Positions 33,509-43,205 of a DNA stretch of 64,000 nucleotides are shown piece after piece (the first letter of the stretch is position 1; the number at the start of each line of letters is the position of its first letter). The stretch spans positions 1,302,001 to 1,366,000 of the forward strand of contig CBDCMO010000002.1 in assembly GCA_965219125.1 (NCBI GenBank). Direction: 5' to 3'. The translations under genes and the position numbers were made by a program. Below the pieces are notes generated by a model, which saw only the letters and a list, made by a program, of their open reading frames with translations, did no database searches and was not told where the DNA came from. This DNA is from JBBSOK01 sp965219125 (lineage in GTDB: Bacteria > Bacteroidota > Bacteroidia > Flavobacteriales > Flavobacteriaceae).

Positions 33509-35002
33509 ATGAAACTAACCGCAACTTCATCTTTTCTTGTAGTATTCATTTTTCTTTTCATTAAATCAAATTCAATCTCTGCTCAATCTGTTTCGGGAAC
33601 TGTGTTTGACAAAGAAACGCAACAAAACATAGCCTTTGCAACCATTCAAATTGGTGAAAATTATGGGGTTGTAAGTAACGATGAAGGCAGATTTAATATT
33701 TCAACTGAAAGATTTACGCCCAATGATTCGCTTGTTTTTTCATTTATGGGTTATGATAGAAAAGCTATCGCCATAAAAGATTTTAATACAGAGAAAGTTT
33801 ATTTAAATCCGAATATTAATACGCTGAAAGAAGTTTATCTGCTTGATAAAAATCTTGATGCAATGAAAATAATGGAACGGGTTACGCAAAATCTCGATAA
33901 AAATTATTCGAAGAAATCTGAAAAGCGTAGCATTTTTCAAAGGACAAAAAACAACAACAAAACTGAAAATAGTAATATTGATATCACAAAAGCCGATTTT
34001 ATAGACAAGGAAACCTTAAAAAACGTAAACTCGAATCTGAAAGAATTATCCGAAGCGTCAAAAAAAGGAACTTCAAATAGTTATTATGACACCTATTTTG
34101 ATGTTTACAAAAATGCGGGCGATTCGCTTAAAGTTGATATTAAAAAGGGCACACGCCTTATAAATTTAGAGCGAAATACGGCGTCCGATAATATTCCGAA
34201 TCGGGCTTTTGCAATAATTGCTGCAAAATTGGATTCAAAAAATTCATTCAGATTACGCTCTGGAATAATTCCTTTGAGTGATTCAATTAACTTAAAAGAA
34301 GAATTTTTAAAACCTGAAAAGAAAGATTCAATTACTTCATCCTCCAAAAAACAGCAAATAAAAAGCTTGTTCGATGAATTTGGTTTTGGAAAAGATTCAG
34401 ATTTTAGTTTTATTACAGATTATAAAAAATATGATTTCACAATTAGCAAAGCCTTTACCTATAATGACGAATTGGTTTATGTATTGGAATTTAAACCTAA
34501 AAAATCTTCAGCCAATTACAGCGGCGAACTTTATATTTCAGCAGAAAGTTATGCAGTTTTAAAAGCTAAGTATAAATATGCAGAAGGCGAAGGCGGCCAA
34601 AAATTAAATTTTAAATTCTTGCTCGGTTTTAAATATGAAGAATTGGAGCGGGAAGTTTTAGCAATTTTTAATAAAAATGTTCAAGATAATTATGGCCTTA
34701 AATACGTTAAAGTGACTACAAAGCAATATTACTTTTTTGAAAGATCCTTTACTTTTATCGAAAATAATGTGAGGGGAAAAGACAAAATGAAATTGAAACT
34801 TGATCTTTTAACCGAAGGCGTTGTAATTAATGAAAATGAAGTTCTGGTGATTAATCAAGAAGCGATTTCAAATAATGTGTTCAAAGATTTTACCCAGAAA
34901 AAAAAGGTGCCAATTGAAACTATTAAAAAATACAATCCTTCAATTTGGTCTAATTACAATATTATCGCGCCAAACAAAGCAATAAAAGATTTCGAAAATT
35001 AA
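33509..35002 (+). CDS. exported protein with carboxypeptidase-regulatory-like domain
   Basis: This 497-residue protein has a signal peptide (ending SISAQ). An N-terminal beta-sandwich follows, resembling the CarboxypepD_reg-like domain of Bacteroidota envelope proteins (VSGTVFDKETQQNIAFATIQI, NDEGRFNIS, LVFSFMGYDRKAI). The long beta-rich remainder (YDFTISKAFTYNDELVYVLEFKPKKSSANYSGELYISAESYAVLKAKY) recalls the DUF5686-like group but without its barrel. The molecular role is unknown; an outer-membrane-associated location is inferred. Confidence 0.65.
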   Translation: MKLTATSSFLVVFIFLFIKSNSISAQSVSGTVFDKETQQNIAFATIQIGENYGVVSNDEGRFNISTERFTPNDSLVFSFMGYDRKAIAIKDFNTEKVYLNPNINTLKEVYLLDKNLDAMKIMERVTQNLDKNYSKKSEKRSIFQRTKNNNKTENSNIDITKADFIDKETLKNVNSNLKELSEASKKGTSNSYYDTYFDVYKNAGDSLKVDIKKGTRLINLERNTASDNIPNRAFAIIAAKLDSKNSFRLRSGIIPLSDSINLKEEFLKPEKKDSITSSSKKQQIKSLFDEFGFGKDSDFSFITDYKKYDFTISKAFTYNDELVYVLEFKPKKSSANYSGELYISAESYAVLKAKYKYAEGEGGQKLNFKFLLGFKYEELEREVLAIFNKNVQDNYGLKYVKVTTKQYYFFERSFTFIENNVRGKDKMKLKLDLLTEGVVINENEVLVINQEAISNNVFKDFTQKKKVPIETIKKYNPSIWSNYNIIAPNKAIKDFEN

Positions 35003-35026
35003 TTTTCCTTAACATAATAAAACCCG

Positions 35027-35071
35027 GCTATCATAAATTTTTGCAGACCTTAAGCGAAAATTAATGATAGC
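35027..35071. repeat. inverted repeat between the envelope protein and M3 peptidase genes
   Basis: GCTATCAT (35027-35034) and ATGATAGC (35064-35071) form an 8-bp stem around a 29-nt loop. There is no T-run directly after it. It may be a degenerate terminator or an mRNA structure ahead of the M3 peptidase start at 35098. Confidence 0.3.
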
Positions 35072-35097
35072 TTTATATTTTAAAACATACTTATAAA

Positions 35098-37125
35098 ATG
35101 AATAATCCGTTACTAATTCCCTTCAACACAGCACCATTTTCAAAAATTGAAAACAGTCACTTTCTTCCCGCAATTACTAATTTAATTGAAGAAACGAGAG
35201 CTGAGATTGATGCAATCACTTCAAATAATGAAGAAGCTACATTTCAAAATACGATTGAAGCGTTAGAAAATACAGGTGAAAAATTAGATAGAGTAACAAG
35301 TATTTTTTTCAATTTAAATAGCGCGGAAACAAATGATGAAATTCAGAAGATAGCGCAAGAAATTTCGCCGATGCTCACTGAATTTAGTAATGACACCATT
35401 TTAAACGAAACGTTATTTGAAAGAATTAAAGCTGTTTACAAACAAAGAGATTCTTTAAAACTTTCCGAAGAACAGAAGATGTTGCTTGCAAAAAAATACA
35501 AAGCCTTTTCGAGAAATGGAGCAAATCTTTCCGAAGACAAAAAGGAAAGCCTCCGGAAAATTGATACAGAACTCGCAAAATTAAGCCTCACTTTTGGAGA
35601 AAATGTTTTAGCCGAAACAAATAAGTTCGAACTTGTAATTACAAATAAAGAAGATTTAAGCGGTTTGCCCGAAGGTATAATTGAAGCTGCAGCCCAAACG
35701 GCTGAAGAAAAAAATACAAAAGGCTGGATTTTTAACTTGGATTACCCAAGTTATGTGCCTTTCGTAACCTATGCAGACAATCGTGAGCTTCGCAAGAAAA
35801 TGGCAATTGCCTTTGGTGCAAAAGGATTTCATAATGACACATTAGACAATCAAAACAACGTTTTGCAAATTGCAAAACTTCGGTATGAACGTGCAAATTT
35901 ATTGGGTTATAAAAGTCACGCGAACTTTGTTTTAGAAGAACGAATGGCTGAAAATCCCGAAAAAGTAATATCTTTTTTAAACGAATTACTCGAAAAAGCA
36001 AAACCGGCTGCTGAAAAAGAATTTGAACAACTTACAGCATTTGCAAAAGAATTGGATGGGATTAAAACATTGGAAAAATGGGATGGCGCTTATTACGGCG
36101 AAAAATTAAAACAAAAACTTTTCAATCTTGACGACGAAAAGCTGAAACCTTATTTTGAACTTAAAAATGTTATAAATGGCGTTTTTAAGGTTGCCGAAAA
36201 ATTATATGGTTTACATTTTAAAGAAGTAGAAAACATAGATAAATATCACGCCGACGTTAAAACATACGAAGTGAAAGATGATGCTGGCAATCTGGTGGCA
36301 ATATTTTACGCAGACTTTCATCCTCGTTCCGGAAAGCGAAATGGCGCTTGGATGACATCCTATAAACCCCAACAAATACGGGATGGTAAAAATGACCGCC
36401 CGCATATTTCAATTGTTTGCAATTTTACGAAACCAACTTCGAGCAAACCTTCACTCTTAACTTTCAATGAAGTAACTACACTTTTCCATGAATTTGGACA
36501 CGCTCTTCACGGAATGCTTGCCAATACACAATATCCTAGCCTTTCCGGCACAAGTGTTTACTGGGATTTTGTTGAATTACCAAGTCAGATTTTGGAGAAT
36601 TGGTGCTATGAAAAAGAAACCTTGGAATTATTTGCAACCCATTACAAAACAGGCGAATTGATTCCGATGGAATACATTCAGAAAATAAAGGATTCTTCAA
36701 CTTTTTTAGAAGGAATGGCAACGCTTAGACAGATAAGTTTTGCTTTGTTGGATATGGCTTGGCATTCAAATAATCCAAAAAATATTGAAAATGTTACGGA
36801 TTTTGAAGTTTCGGCTTTTAATGGAACGCAACTCTATCCGGATGTTATGGAAAACTGTATGAGCACTTCATTTTCACATATTTTCCAAGGCGGCTATTCT
36901 GCCGGATATTATAGTTACAAATGGGCGGAAGTGTTGGATGCAGATGCGTTTGCATTATTCAAAGAAGAAGGAATTTTCAATAAGAAAGTAGCCGATAAAT
37001 TTAAAAATTTTGTACTCTCACAAGGTGGAACGATAGATCCAATGGAGCTTTATATAAAATTCCGTGGTCAGAAACCAGATCCAAAAGCGCTTTTAGAACG
37101 TGCGGGATTAATTCACGAATTTTAA
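35098..37125 (+). CDS. M3 family zinc metallopeptidase (Dcp/OpdA-like)
   Basis: This 675-residue cytosolic oligopeptidase carries the zinc motif HEFGH at residues 464-468 (FHEFGHALHGML), with the third ligand Glu in the downstream helix (DFVELPSQILENW). The N-terminal helical half typical of M3 peptidases is complete (NPLLIPFNTAPFSKIENSHF). Its size and the YPSLSGTSVYWDFVELPSQ block fit peptidyl-dipeptidase Dcp or oligopeptidase A. There is no signal peptide. Confidence 0.9.
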   Translation: MNNPLLIPFNTAPFSKIENSHFLPAITNLIEETRAEIDAITSNNEEATFQNTIEALENTGEKLDRVTSIFFNLNSAETNDEIQKIAQEISPMLTEFSNDTILNETLFERIKAVYKQRDSLKLSEEQKMLLAKKYKAFSRNGANLSEDKKESLRKIDTELAKLSLTFGENVLAETNKFELVITNKEDLSGLPEGIIEAAAQTAEEKNTKGWIFNLDYPSYVPFVTYADNRELRKKMAIAFGAKGFHNDTLDNQNNVLQIAKLRYERANLLGYKSHANFVLEERMAENPEKVISFLNELLEKAKPAAEKEFEQLTAFAKELDGIKTLEKWDGAYYGEKLKQKLFNLDDEKLKPYFELKNVINGVFKVAEKLYGLHFKEVENIDKYHADVKTYEVKDDAGNLVAIFYADFHPRSGKRNGAWMTSYKPQQIRDGKNDRPHISIVCNFTKPTSSKPSLLTFNEVTTLFHEFGHALHGMLANTQYPSLSGTSVYWDFVELPSQILENWCYEKETLELFATHYKTGELIPMEYIQKIKDSSTFLEGMATLRQISFALLDMAWHSNNPKNIENVTDFEVSAFNGTQLYPDVMENCMSTSFSHIFQGGYSAGYYSYKWAEVLDADAFALFKEEGIFNKKVADKFKNFVLSQGGTIDPMELYIKFRGQKPDPKALLERAGLIHEF

Positions 37126-37199
37126 GATAGCTGAATTATATTTTACACCTTTAATGGATTGCCGCGAAAAAATCATTTCAAATTAAAAAAGCTTGTAAC

Positions 37200-37232
37200 T
37201 TGAATAAGTAATTAGAAACTTCCCTATTTTTG
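37200..37232 (+). promoter_or_regulatory. promoter of the ECF sigma factor operon
   Basis: TTG at 37200-37202 is followed after 22 nt by TATTTTTG at 37225-37232, a full match to the Bacteroidota form. The box overlaps the first possible TTG start of the sigma gene, which argues for the later start. Confidence 0.6.
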
Positions 37233-37253
37233 GAACAATTAAAAACGCCTTCT

Positions 37254-37802
37254 TTGGAAAAATTAAATCCCAATCTTTGGGTAGATAAATACGCCGATTA
37301 TCTTTACAATTATACAATTGTACGGGTGAACGACCACGAAGTTGCCCAAGATTTAATTAGTGACACATTTTTCGCAGCCTTAAAATCGGCAAAAAATTTT
37401 AAGGGTGAGGCGAGCGAGCGTACTTGGCTTATCGCAATTTTAAAGCGTAAAATTATAGATCACTACCGAAGAAAAAATTCTAAAAAAGGGAGAGCAGAAA
37501 TTCATATTGAATATAAAGGAGAAGATGACGAAGGCGATTGGTTGGAGGAAAATGTATCCGACCCTTTTGATGTTACGGCAGAAGATAAGTTGGAAAATGA
37601 AGAATTGGGTCTTGCAATATATAATTGTCTTGAAAGCATAAATGAAAAGCAGGCTGCCATTTTTAAATTGAAGACCATAGAAAATTACGATACGGAGGCA
37701 ATTTGTAATGAATATAATATTACGCCGTCTAACTTATGGGTAATAATACACCGAGCGCGAAAAAGCCTAGCGGATTGCCTCGAAAATAATTGGTTAAAAT
37801 AG
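37254..37802 (+). CDS. ECF-type RNA polymerase sigma factor
   Basis: This is a sigma-70-family regulator with region 2 (YLYNYTIVRVNDHEVAQDLISDTFFAALKSA; RTWLIAILKRKIIDHYRRK) and region 4 (ESINEKQAAIFKLKTIENYDTEAICNEYNITPSNLWVIIHRARKSL). No ATG exists at the 5' end. The frame allows TTG at 37230 or 37254; the former overlaps the -7 box and the latter gives the N-terminus MEKLNPNLWV that fits the family, so I prefer it. The next gene, 1 nt away, is its probable anti-sigma factor. Confidence 0.85.
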   Translation: MEKLNPNLWVDKYADYLYNYTIVRVNDHEVAQDLISDTFFAALKSAKNFKGEASERTWLIAILKRKIIDHYRRKNSKKGRAEIHIEYKGEDDEGDWLEENVSDPFDVTAEDKLENEELGLAIYNCLESINEKQAAIFKLKTIENYDTEAICNEYNITPSNLWVIIHRARKSLADCLENNWLK

Positions 37803-37803
37803 T

Positions 37804-38046
37804 ATGAAGTTTTTTATTAAATGTAGTGAAGCGACACAGATTTGTGATAAAAATCAATATCAAGAATCTTCATTTGGAGATAAGATTAAACTTAGTCTTC
37901 ATCTCATTTTTTGTTTGATATGCCGTAAATACTCAATAAGAAACACGAAACTTACGCGATTAATAAAAAAAAGTAAGATTAAAACATTACCTATTGAAGT
38001 GAAAAATAGTTTAAAAGAAAAACTACAAAGTCAACTTGATCAATAA
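37804..38046 (+). CDS. small zinc-finger anti-sigma factor
   Basis: This 80-residue protein shows the ZAS-type zinc motif H33-x3-C37-x2-C40 plus Cys7 and Cys14, followed by a basic tail. Such small proteins bind and silence the ECF sigma factor encoded just upstream, in some systems releasing it on oxidation of the cysteines. The 1-nt gap to the sigma gene implies coupled translation. No membrane segment is evident, so it is probably soluble. Confidence 0.7.
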   Translation: MKFFIKCSEATQICDKNQYQESSFGDKIKLSLHLIFCLICRKYSIRNTKLTRLIKKSKIKTLPIEVKNSLKEKLQSQLDQ

Positions 38047-38077
38047 TTAAAAAATTTTAATTTGCAGTATAGTCTTT

Positions 38078-38902
38078 TTATAACTTTATATATTGAAGGG
38101 CGAAAAGAATAAAAACCCAAAAAATGGCTGCGGCTTCAACCCAAAAAGCTGCGTAATATTTTCCATTTTCCTTTCTACTTCCCCAAAGTAATCCAAACAA
38201 TATAAAGCAAAAGATAACAAGCGATATGTTTGAATTTATATTATTTTCAGAAATTGTAAATTGAAGAATAACAATTATCGCAAGAAGAACTGTCCCTATT
38301 ATTTTACAGTTTCTAATTCCCAAAATCTGCGGTAAGGTTCGTAGATTTTCTCCATCATATTTTAAGTCGCGAATATCAAAAGGAAACATAAGCACTACAA
38401 TTATTAAAAATCGTTGTGCAAAAATCACCCAAAGGTCAATATGTACGTTTGCATGATTGTAAACTATTGGCACAAATACCGTAATGCCTGCCCAAACTAA
38501 TGCAACTATAAATATTTTAAGACTTGAAAAGGCGCGAAGATTTTTTTTATTTAGAAATGGAACCGCATATAAAACCGTCAAGATTCCGAAGAAACCAAAA
38601 ACCATTAAACTTTCCAATGTTTGTTGAAAAGTAAAATAAACTAAGAAGCAAAAACAAATTAGAGAAAATATTTGGATGACCTTTAGCGAAGCCGTCAATC
38701 TTCTGTGATGTAAGCCAGCAAACTCGGCATATTTCACAAAATTATAACTCGTCACAATTCCAAAGAAAATAAAAGCCAAAAGGTTAAAAGATACTGGTAA
38801 ATAAAATTGATAAAGTGTAATTATTACCAATGCAACACCTTCAAAAGCAACGTGTATACTACTTTCAATATAAAAATTGAAAAATCTTTTGGCAATTGTC
38901 AT
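38078..38902 (-). CDS. UbiA-like prenyltransferase family membrane protein
   Basis: This 274-residue polytopic membrane protein has about eight to nine helices and the UbiA layout. The second aspartate motif is intact (DIRDLKYD: Asp175, Asp178, Asp182). The first motif, normally NDxxDxxxD, is degenerate here (YNFVKYAEF: Asn54 kept, both Asp positions occupied by Phe55 and Tyr58). Prenyl transfer needs both, so the activity may be altered or lost. It lies alone between the anti-sigma gene and gcvP. Confidence 0.6.
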   Translation of the reverse strand: MTIAKRFFNFYIESSIHVAFEGVALVIITLYQFYLPVSFNLLAFIFFGIVTSYNFVKYAEFAGLHHRRLTASLKVIQIFSLICFCFLVYFTFQQTLESLMVFGFFGILTVLYAVPFLNKKNLRAFSSLKIFIVALVWAGITVFVPIVYNHANVHIDLWVIFAQRFLIIVVLMFPFDIRDLKYDGENLRTLPQILGIRNCKIIGTVLLAIIVILQFTISENNINSNISLVIFCFILFGLLWGSRKENGKYYAAFWVEAAAIFWVFILFALQYIKL

Positions 38903-39051
38903 CTCAACCTGAAAAAAATTGTTTTTAAAGTAAAAAGTTAGTTGATAAAAATATAATTTCCAAGCGTTAAAACTGCACGAATTATCTCTATAAAATTGTA
39001 GTTTTGCACCTCTATAAAAAAATTATTGCTACTAATTTAATTGTTTTTTTG

Positions 39052-41907
39052 ATGAATACAGATTCTTTTGTTCAAAGACATAATGGCCCACGAGATAAAG
39101 ACATTGCTGAAATGCTTAAAACCATAGGTGTAGAAAGCATTGACCAGCTAATTTATGAAACTGTGCCAGATGATATTTTACTCAAGCAAAAATTAAATCT
39201 TGAAACCGCTATGAGCGAGCAGGAATATTTGGAACATATTACCGAACTTTCCTCAAAAAACAAATTATTTAAGACATATATAGGTTTGGGATATAATCAG
39301 GCTATTTTGCCGCCTGTAATTCAACGTAATATTCTTGAAAATCCAGGATGGTACACAGCATATACGCCATACCAGGCAGAAATTGCCCAAGGAAGATTGG
39401 AAGCGTTGCTCAACTTTCAAACAATGGTGACAGATTTAACAGGAATGGAGCTCGCAAATGCATCATTGTTGGACGAATCTACAGCTGCTGCAGAAGCTAT
39501 GACGTTGCTTTTTGCAGTTCGAGAGAAAGAAAAAAAGCAAAGTAATGCCAAAAAATTCTTTGTTTCTGAAGAAGTTTTGCCGCAAACAATATCTGTTTTA
39601 AGAACACGCTCGGAACCTTTGGAAATTGAGCTTGTAATAGGAAATCATGAAGATTTTGATTTCGGATCTGAGTTTTATGGAGCTTTGCTTCAATATCCCG
39701 GCAAAACTGGTAAAGTATACGATTATGCACAGTTTGTGTCAAAAGCCAAAAACCAACAGATTAAAGTTGCCGTAGCAGCAGATATTTTAAGTCTTGTTAA
39801 GTTAGAATCTCCCGGAAATTTTGGGGTAGATGTAGTTGTGGGCACAACGCAACGTTTTGGAATACCGCTTGGTTATGGCGGACCGCACGCTGCATTTTTT
39901 GCAACCAAGGAAGAATATAAACGTCATATTCCCGGTCGCATAATTGGTGTAACCAAAGATTTGGACGGCAATAGAGCCTTGCGAATGGCGCTTCAAACTA
40001 GAGAGCAACATATAAAACGCGATAAAGCAACTAGTAATATTTGTACCGCCCAAGTGCTATTAGCTGTTATGGCTAGTATGTATGCGGTTTATCACGGTCC
40101 GAAAGGTTTGCAATACATTGCCTCAAAAGTTCATAACAGCACCTTTACATTGGCAGATGCGCTAGAAAATTTAGGGTTTTATCAAGCAAATGAAACTTAT
40201 TTTGATACAATCGCCATAAAAACCGATGCTACCAAGATAAAATTTCTAGCAGAAGCTAAAGAGGTAAATTTTTATTATCCAGATGATGATACGGTTTCCA
40301 TTTCAATAAACGAAACTACGACTGTAAAGGATTTGAATAAAATAATTGCCGTTTTTGCTGAAGCTGTTAAAAAAGATTTCACAAAAATTACAGAATTAAT
40401 TACAGGAAATAAGATACCAAAATCGGTAAATAGAAAATCTGAATTTTTAACGAACGAAGTTTTTAATACCTATCACAGCGAGACAGATTTAATGCGCTAT
40501 ATTAAAAAATTGGAGCGTAAAGATTTATCATTAACACATTCTATGATTGCGTTGGGGTCCTGTACAATGAAATTGAACGCAGCCGCTGAAATGTTACCAT
40601 TAAGTGATCCTTTTTGGGCAAATATGCATCCTTTTGTTCCAACCGAACAAGCTGAAGGATACCAACAAGTACTTAAAAAATTAGAAAAACAACTTACAGA
40701 AATTACTGGTTTTGCTGGCACTTCACTTCAACCAAATTCTGGTGCACAAGGAGAATATGCTGGTTTAATGGTTATACGCGCGTATCACGAAAGCAGAAAT
40801 GACGGTCATCGTAAAATTTGTTTAATACCTTCCTCTGCACATGGAACAAATCCGGCAAGTGCAGTAATGGCGGGTATGCAAGTTATTGTTACAAAAGCAA
40901 CGGAAGAAGGCAATATAGACATTGACGATTTAAGGGAAAAAGCCATATTGCACAAGGATAATTTGGCAGCTTTAATGGTTACCTATCCTTCTACACACGG
41001 CGTTTATGAGTCTTCAATAAGAGAAGTTACAAGTATCATTCACGAAAACGGCGGACAGGTTTATATGGACGGTGCCAATATGAATGCGCAAGTAGGCCTT
41101 ACAAATCCAGGCGCAATTGGCGCAGATGTTTGCCATTTAAATTTGCACAAAACATTCGCAATTCCTCATGGTGGTGGCGGTCCCGGCGTTGGTCCAATTT
41201 GCGTTGCAAAGCAATTGGTGCCTTTTTTACCATCAAACCCAATAATCAAAACTGGCGGTGAAGAAGCAATTACTGCAGTATCGGCAGCGCCTTATGGCAG
41301 TTCGTTGGTATGTTTAATTAGTTATGCATATATCTGTATGCTAGGCGTAAATGGATTGAAAAAAGCTACCCAGTACGCCATTTTAAACGCCAATTATATA
41401 AAAGAAAGATTAAATGGCCAATATGATGTGTTGTATGCAGGCGAAAAAGGTCGTGCAGCTCACGAAATGATTGTAGATTGTAGACCTTTTAAGGCAAATG
41501 GCATTGAAGTTACGGATATCGCCAAAAGATTGATGGACTACGGTTTCCACGCGCCAACAGTTTCATTTCCGGTGGCCGGGACGCTTATGATTGAGCCTAC
41601 TGAAAGTGAAAGTAAAGTTGAATTAGATAGATTTTGTGACGCAATGCTTTCAATTAAAAAAGAAATTGACGCGGCAGACAAAGATGAATCTAACAACATG
41701 CTAAAAAATGCCCCGCATACATTACAAATGCTAACTGTAAATGATTGGAATTTTCCATATACAAGACAACAAGCAGCATTTCCTTTGGAATATATTGCGG
41801 ACAATAAATTTTGGCCTTCGGTAAGGAGAGTTGATGATGCTTATGGCGATAGAAACTTAATATGTACTTGTGAGCCAATAGAATCTTATATGGAAGGTGA
41901 ATCGTAA
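39052..41907 (+). CDS. gcvP: glycine dehydrogenase (decarboxylating), P-protein
   Basis: This 951-residue single-chain P-protein of the glycine cleavage system decarboxylates glycine and loads the aminomethyl group on lipoylated GcvH. The PLP lysine is in HLNLHKTFAIPHGGGGPG, and the N-terminal half has the companion domain (LGYNQAILPPVIQRNILENPGWYTAYTPYQ). The frame could open at a TTG at 39004 (inside a TAGTTTTG box), but MNTDSFVQRHNGPRD is the family start. No glycine riboswitch was found upstream. The T and H genes are not in the window. Confidence 0.95.
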   Translation: MNTDSFVQRHNGPRDKDIAEMLKTIGVESIDQLIYETVPDDILLKQKLNLETAMSEQEYLEHITELSSKNKLFKTYIGLGYNQAILPPVIQRNILENPGWYTAYTPYQAEIAQGRLEALLNFQTMVTDLTGMELANASLLDESTAAAEAMTLLFAVREKEKKQSNAKKFFVSEEVLPQTISVLRTRSEPLEIELVIGNHEDFDFGSEFYGALLQYPGKTGKVYDYAQFVSKAKNQQIKVAVAADILSLVKLESPGNFGVDVVVGTTQRFGIPLGYGGPHAAFFATKEEYKRHIPGRIIGVTKDLDGNRALRMALQTREQHIKRDKATSNICTAQVLLAVMASMYAVYHGPKGLQYIASKVHNSTFTLADALENLGFYQANETYFDTIAIKTDATKIKFLAEAKEVNFYYPDDDTVSISINETTTVKDLNKIIAVFAEAVKKDFTKITELITGNKIPKSVNRKSEFLTNEVFNTYHSETDLMRYIKKLERKDLSLTHSMIALGSCTMKLNAAAEMLPLSDPFWANMHPFVPTEQAEGYQQVLKKLEKQLTEITGFAGTSLQPNSGAQGEYAGLMVIRAYHESRNDGHRKICLIPSSAHGTNPASAVMAGMQVIVTKATEEGNIDIDDLREKAILHKDNLAALMVTYPSTHGVYESSIREVTSIIHENGGQVYMDGANMNAQVGLTNPGAIGADVCHLNLHKTFAIPHGGGGPGVGPICVAKQLVPFLPSNPIIKTGGEEAITAVSAAPYGSSLVCLISYAYICMLGVNGLKKATQYAILNANYIKERLNGQYDVLYAGEKGRAAHEMIVDCRPFKANGIEVTDIAKRLMDYGFHAPTVSFPVAGTLMIEPTESESKVELDRFCDAMLSIKKEIDAADKDESNNMLKNAPHTLQMLTVNDWNFPYTRQQAAFPLEYIADNKFWPSVRRVDDAYGDRNLICTCEPIESYMEGES

Positions 41908-42107
41908 TATTTTTGCATTTAATTAAACAATAGAATAGTTTGCGATTAAGGATTCAACAAAAATTCTACATATAGTTAGTGTCAAATTATGGAATTTATA
42001 TTTTAACCATCAAAATTTTATGAATTTCTCATAAGTCAATTAATTTGTAGCTTTAAGCATACAGAAACTAGTGCATTTGCGTACTTTTATCGAAATTTCA
42101 ATAATTT

Positions 42108-43166
42108 ATGGGTGTATCAATTACAGGAATCGGAAGCTATATTCCTAGCGTTGTTTCAAAAAACGAAAATTTTGAAAATCACAGCTTCTATAATAATGAT
42201 GGTAGCCGTTTTGGGCATCAAAATAATGTGATTATTGAAAAGTTCAAAGCAATTACAGGTATTGCTGAACGTAGATATATTCCAGACAATTATTCAACTT
42301 CCGATATTGCAGTTTTTGCCGCACAAAAAGCAATCGAAAATGGACAAATTAATAAAGAAGAAATTGATTATATTATTGTTGCCCACAATTATGGCGATGT
42401 AAAAGCTGGAAGCGTACAAAGTGATACCGTGCCAAGTATCGCAACACGAGTTAAGCATATTTTAAAAATTCAAAATCCCTTTTGTGTAGGCTACGATGTA
42501 CTTTTTGGATGTCCAGGTTGGATAGAGGGAATGATACAAGCCAACGCCTTTATTAAAGCGGGCATCGCAAAAAGATGTTTGGTTATCGGTGCTGAAGCGC
42601 TTTCAAGAGTGGTAGATCAGCACGATCGTGATTCGATGATTTATAGTGATGGAGCCGGTGCAGCAATCGTTGAAGATGTTAAGGGAAATAGCGGAATTTT
42701 AGCACATCACAGCGCCACGTATGCTTATGAACAAGCCCATTTTATTTATTTTGGCGAATCATATAATCAGGAAAAGACCGATGCTAGAAAATATATAAAA
42801 ATGTATGGTCGTAAGATTTATGAATTTGCCTTAAATCACGTTCCCGATGCTATGAAATTATGTCTTGAGAAAAGTGGTGCAGGTATAAAAGAAGTAAAAA
42901 AAATACTTATACATCAAGCAAACGAAAAGATGGATGAAGCTATAGTGAACCGTTTTTATAAACTTCACAATTTAGAAATGCCGAAGGATATTATGCCAAT
43001 GAGCATAGATAAACTGGGTAACAGTAGTGTTGCGACTGTGCCGACCCTTTATGATCTTGTGTTACACAATAACCTAAAAAATCACGAATTAAATAAAGGA
43101 GATGTAATTATTTTTGCCAGTGTTGGTGCCGGTATGAATATAAATGCGATTGTTTATAGAGTTTAA
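42108..43166 (+). CDS. 3-oxoacyl-ACP synthase III family protein (FabH-like)
   Basis: This 352-residue thiolase-fold ketosynthase has active-site Cys135 in FGCPGW, the histidine in ILIHQANEKMDE and the asparagine in KLGNSSVATVPT. The FGCPGW context and a longer chain differ from housekeeping FabH, so it probably condenses a special acyl chain. It starts a run with a methyltransferase-like gene and a glycosyltransferase. The product is unknown. Confidence 0.8.
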   Translation: MGVSITGIGSYIPSVVSKNENFENHSFYNNDGSRFGHQNNVIIEKFKAITGIAERRYIPDNYSTSDIAVFAAQKAIENGQINKEEIDYIIVAHNYGDVKAGSVQSDTVPSIATRVKHILKIQNPFCVGYDVLFGCPGWIEGMIQANAFIKAGIAKRCLVIGAEALSRVVDQHDRDSMIYSDGAGAAIVEDVKGNSGILAHHSATYAYEQAHFIYFGESYNQEKTDARKYIKMYGRKIYEFALNHVPDAMKLCLEKSGAGIKEVKKILIHQANEKMDEAIVNRFYKLHNLEMPKDIMPMSIDKLGNSSVATVPTLYDLVLHNNLKNHELNKGDVIIFASVGAGMNINAIVYRV

Positions 43167-43205
43167 TCAATTCTGAATTCAAAATTTTTAATTCTGAATT
43201 AAAAA

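Noticed and set aside
39004..39051. Longer gcvP start at TTG, and a possible glycine riboswitch upstream
   Set aside because: The TTG lies inside a TAGTTTTG box and the added residues do not fit the family; no conserved glycine-aptamer pattern was seen in 38903-39051.
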